From the IMG/VR virus record IMGVR_UViG_3300007722_000136, positions 1 to 21,648 of that record: a DNA stretch of 21,648 bases; one strand, given 5' to 3'. Positions 19,508-21,648 of this stretch are shown here, piece after piece. The translations under genes were made by a program, and so were the position numbers. Under the pieces are notes generated by a model. The model did no database searches and had not been told where the DNA came from. It saw only the letters and a list, made by a program, of their open reading frames with translations. Origin of the DNA: a virus. Positions within the stretch are counted from its first letter, which is position 1. The number at the start of each line of letters is the position of its first letter.

Positions 19508-19915
19508 ATGTTCTTGATTATCATTATAATTTTGTTGTTATTGGCAGTTATTGGGCTCGTCCGAGCTTCAATGCCCTTGTTAATGGTTGTCGGCGCGTTA
19601 ATGATTCCTTTCGGAATGTATGTACATCTTACCAAACCGTTTACAGAAGAAGGCAAAGAAGAGACGCGACTTGTTGAGCACTTTAAGAAACAAGGTGTAC
19701 CAGAAGAACAGGGAAAGCTTATTTACCTGTTGCGGCATGCGTCACCTCGATGTGCTGGAACAATACATGACGACGACCCACAATACTACTGCAACAAAGA
19801 GAAAGCGTACCTTCGCGAACTGCGGAAGTCTGGGGTATGTGATACCATGCGGTTGGCGTTTTGTATTGACCTAAGTCAACCGGACGGTATGCACCGAGAC
19901 ACAAAACATCGTTAG
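19508..19915 (+). CDS. Hypothetical membrane protein (135 aa)
   Basis: ATG 19508 opens a protein with two hydrophobic stretches (residues 2-18, FLIIIIILLLLAVIGLV, and about 22-42) joined by a short loop, then a polar domain with several cysteines (RCAG, YYCNK, GVCDT, FCID) in a pattern compatible with disulfides. I infer an inner-membrane protein with an exported or cytoplasmic polar part; a holin-like role is possible from size and topology but not shown. Only a weak SD (AGAAAG) is present. Its TAG stop overlaps the stop of the opposite-strand gene. Confidence 0.6.
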   Translation: MFLIIIIILLLLAVIGLVRASMPLLMVVGALMIPFGMYVHLTKPFTEEGKEETRLVEHFKKQGVPEEQGKLIYLLRHASPRCAGTIHDDDPQYYCNKEKAYLRELRKSGVCDTMRLAFCIDLSQPDGMHRDTKHR

Positions 19916-21648
19916 TAAGCGTCCGCTGTCTGCATTTCCCGCACTTTAAATATAGTAGGGCGGGTTGATACAGCATCAGGAATATCATAAATATTCTGCA
20001 TTGACGAAGATTGTCCTTTAGAATTTCCTGGAGAAACTTTTAGAGGAGCAGGAGGAGCAGTTAACAAAACGGCGCCGATCAAAGCTTTTGCCCACGATGG
20101 CAGGGCTTCGTCTCCGAGATTGTTGTGGGCGCCCTGGTTGTACGTCATTCCGGAAGCAAGCGACATCGAGGTGTCTCCACCAGCAAGGGCGACGGCCGTA
20201 GTCTTGCGGATCGAGTCTGTTTCCCCTCTCGCGCCTTTTGCTGATCGTTCATAGAAACGATCAACCGCAACAGCTTTTGCTTCTGCTCCCTGAGCATCTT
20301 GTATCCTACTCCACGCACCCTTCTCGCTATTATTGAGCTCCCAAATAATGAAATCGAGTTGAGTGTCGAGGTCGGAAACATCACGACCTCGCTCTGCTGC
20401 CCAACGACGTAGTGCTGGTTGCCTATCATTCCACTGAGCGATTCCATACGCCGCCCCATTATCCCCGACAGCATTAGTATCAAGACCAGATTCAGCAATA
20501 AGGTTGCTTACCATAGCCGCGGCGTCGTCACGGGACATCCCCGCCTTCATGAAATAGTCCATACAGTATTTTGCACGATCGTGTGGATATTTCTTTTTTT
20601 TCTTTGACGCCGTCGACGATAATCTATTGCTTGAAGAAACGGAAGGGCGCGAAACGGCAGCCGCGGCAGCTGTTCCTAGTGATTCACCCACCATACTACC
20701 AACAATACCACCAACTACCCCGCCGACAATTGTTCCTGCAATCGGGACGACTGATCCAATTGCAGCTCCCGCTGCCGCACCTGCTAAACCACCCGTTAGC
20801 CTCCCGGCCGTTTCAAAGTTTAGTTTGGTAAGAGCCTCTTCATACAACTCTGCTGGCATCTGACCTTCTTCATATTTTTTCGTGAGTTCCATTCTATTAG
20901 AGAAGTATCCATACCCCTCAACAGCAACCACCACAACACCACCACCACGCCGAAAAAGCTTGACCATTTTTTTGGCCATGCCTTGCACAGACGTGTTGCT
21001 CATTGATGCAGCTTCTAACTTTGCGTTATGAGCTTTAATACTAGCAAGTTTGCGTTTGCTTTTGACCCCCTTAGTCGAAAGGGGTTCCCCAGCAGGTGCA
21101 TTTTGCATTTTCTTGTTTGCCCACATCTCAACTAATGTTGGGCCAGCTAATGCTGTGGCCAAACCAGCGGCTTGAATTCCGGCACCAACTTTGCTGCCTG
21201 GAGCTCCGGTACCGTCAGGGCCTTCATCACCATTATCACCAGATAACCAATTATAACCGCTATACAATGCAGCCGCGCTTAATCCTAGAATTGCAGCTTT
21301 GCCGCTGAGACCAAGTCTTGATTTTGAGAAGATCGATTTCCCGCCTTTGCCGCCAGCCCCGGCAGCCGCGGCCGCGGCTGCCGGGGCCCCGGCAGCTGCC
21401 GCGGCTGCCGGGGCAGCTGCCGCGGCGCGGAAACCTATTCCACGCATCGCACCAACAGCGATGCTAGTTATTGCTGCGATACCGACGCGTGTTAGAAGGA
21501 ACGCCCCAACAACACCAGCAATATTGTTATCCTCCTTGCCACCCAGCTTCTCCCACAGATACTTCGAGACATCACTCAGCCCCTTGAAAATCGTTCCAAG
21601 AGGTTTAAGCACAGTGATAATATCATTCATGTTATCACCAAACTTTGC
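19912..21648 (-). CDS. Virion-associated lysin with lysozyme-like domain, 5'-truncated
   Basis: The frame runs from the right edge (still open there; ATG 21630 lacks a good SD) to TAA 19914-19912. In visible order, numbered from that ATG: a hydrophobic segment (about 39-65), an Ala/Pro/Gly-rich run (69-95), a variable linker, a glycine-zipper-like stretch (278-320, GGLAGAAAGAAIGSVVPIAG), a KKKKK link, then a Phage_lysozyme2-type domain (about 353-465) with E380 in LIAESGL and AYGIAQWNDRQ. This layout fits a tail or baseplate protein that opens peptidoglycan at infection. Being the only large minus-strand gene, it may start a structural block beyond the window. Confidence 0.8.
   Translation of the reverse strand, partial: AKFGDNMNDIITVLKPLGTIFKGLSDVSKYLWEKLGGKEDNNIAGVVGAFLLTRVGIAAITSIAVGAMRGIGFRAAAAAPAAAAAAGAPAAAAAAAGAGGKGGKSIFSKSRLGLSGKAAILGLSAAALYSGYNWLSGDNGDEGPDGTGAPGSKVGAGIQAAGLATALAGPTLVEMWANKKMQNAPAGEPLSTKGVKSKRKLASIKAHNAKLEAASMSNTSVQGMAKKMVKLFRRGGGVVVVAVEGYGYFSNRMELTKKYEEGQMPAELYEEALTKLNFETAGRLTGGLAGAAAGAAIGSVVPIAGTIVGGVVGGIVGSMVGESLGTAAAAAVSRPSVSSSNRLSSTASKKKKKYPHDRAKYCMDYFMKAGMSRDDAAAMVSNLIAESGLDTNAVGDNGAAYGIAQWNDRQPALRRWAAERGRDVSDLDTQLDFIIWELNNSEKGAWSRIQDAQGAEAKAVAVDRFYERSAKGARGETDSIRKTTAVALAGGDTSMSLASGMTYNQGAHNNLGDEALPSWAKALIGAVLLTAPPAPLKVSPGNSKGQSSSMQNIYDIPDAVSTRPTIFKVREMQTADAY
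21354..21426. repeat. GC-rich palindromic low-complexity tract
   Basis: This tract encodes the Ala/Pro/Gly run of the lysin. It is almost all G and C with repeated CGGCAGC/GCCGCGG units, and 21357-21386 is a perfect 30-nt palindrome. It stands out from the surrounding sequence and is a likely site of length variation. Confidence 0.8.

Noticed and set aside
20627-20863. Pro/Ala-rich plus-strand ORF
   Set aside because: Antisense of the glycine-zipper part of the lysin; repetitive composition is forced by the opposite strand.
1-21648. CRISPR arrays, insertion sequences, integrase or ordinary tRNA genes
   Set aside because: No regularly spaced repeats, transposase or integrase motifs were seen, and the only T-loop-like GGTTCGATTC belongs to the tmRNA.

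Overview
The window is part of the genome of a large tailed bacteriophage of the T4 superfamily (a myovirus). The evidence is a set of T4-type replication and late-transcription proteins recognisable by sequence: ATP-dependent DNA ligase (gp30-like, 4396-5703), a T4 RNase H/FEN homologue (8450-9316, interrupted by a stop), late-transcription coactivator gp33 (16958-17200), helicase loader gp59 (17867-18457) and single-stranded-DNA-binding protein gp32 (18545-19465). The 33, 59, 32 order is the T4 order. Several small proteins are of types familiar from cyanophage- and rhizobiophage-like T4 relatives. The phage encodes a tmRNA whose gene is circularly permuted; host two-piece tmRNAs of this kind are known from alphaproteobacteria, some betaproteobacteria and some cyanobacteria, so a proteobacterial (perhaps alphaproteobacterial) host is the best guess.

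Layout. (1) 1-3060: a visibly GC-richer left arm of small hypothetical genes on the + strand, mostly joined by ATGA overlaps in which the end of one gene carries the Shine-Dalgarno (SD) of the next. It ends at a bidirectional terminator. Several reading frames here look broken. (2) 3059-3451: a small minus-strand gene and a frameshifted small minus-strand ORF. (3) 3497-10857: a + strand run, starting from a sigma70-like promoter, of metallophosphoesterase, DNA ligase, DUF6915-type protein, RuvC-like resolvase, GT4 glycosyltransferase, split RNase H, a ligase-N-domain look-alike, an FmdB-like small protein and a PD-(D/E)XK exonuclease. (4) 10884-15391: a 34-bp perfect palindrome, an HTH-like protein, a DUF932 protein, a structured intergenic RNA, an HExxH metallopeptidase-like protein, a 2OG-Fe(II) oxygenase/HD-like fusion, a membrane protein and a P-loop kinase. 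(5) 15387-15720: T4-type late promoter and permuted tmRNA. (6) 15739-19495: cytidylyltransferase, secreted SleB-like hydrolase, gp33, aspartyl-hydroxylase-like oxygenase, gp59, gp32 and a terminator. (7) 19508-21648: a small membrane protein converging on a large minus-strand, 5'-truncated virion lysin with a lysozyme-like domain.

How it works together. The ligase, RNase H, exonuclease, resolvase, gp59 and gp32 cover Okazaki-fragment processing, recombination-dependent replication and helicase loading. gp33 with TATAAATA elements points to T4-style late transcription. Three near-identical TTGACC-N16/17-TATAAT promoters drive separate blocks. Two genes (RuvC-like and DUF932) have an SD that would be hidden in a hairpin on read-through transcripts, reminiscent of T4 genes e, soc and 49. 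The most notable element is the permuted tmRNA, with tag ANDSAYFEPVRLAA, an upstream H-type pseudoknot, a second candidate pseudoknot and an encoded CCA.
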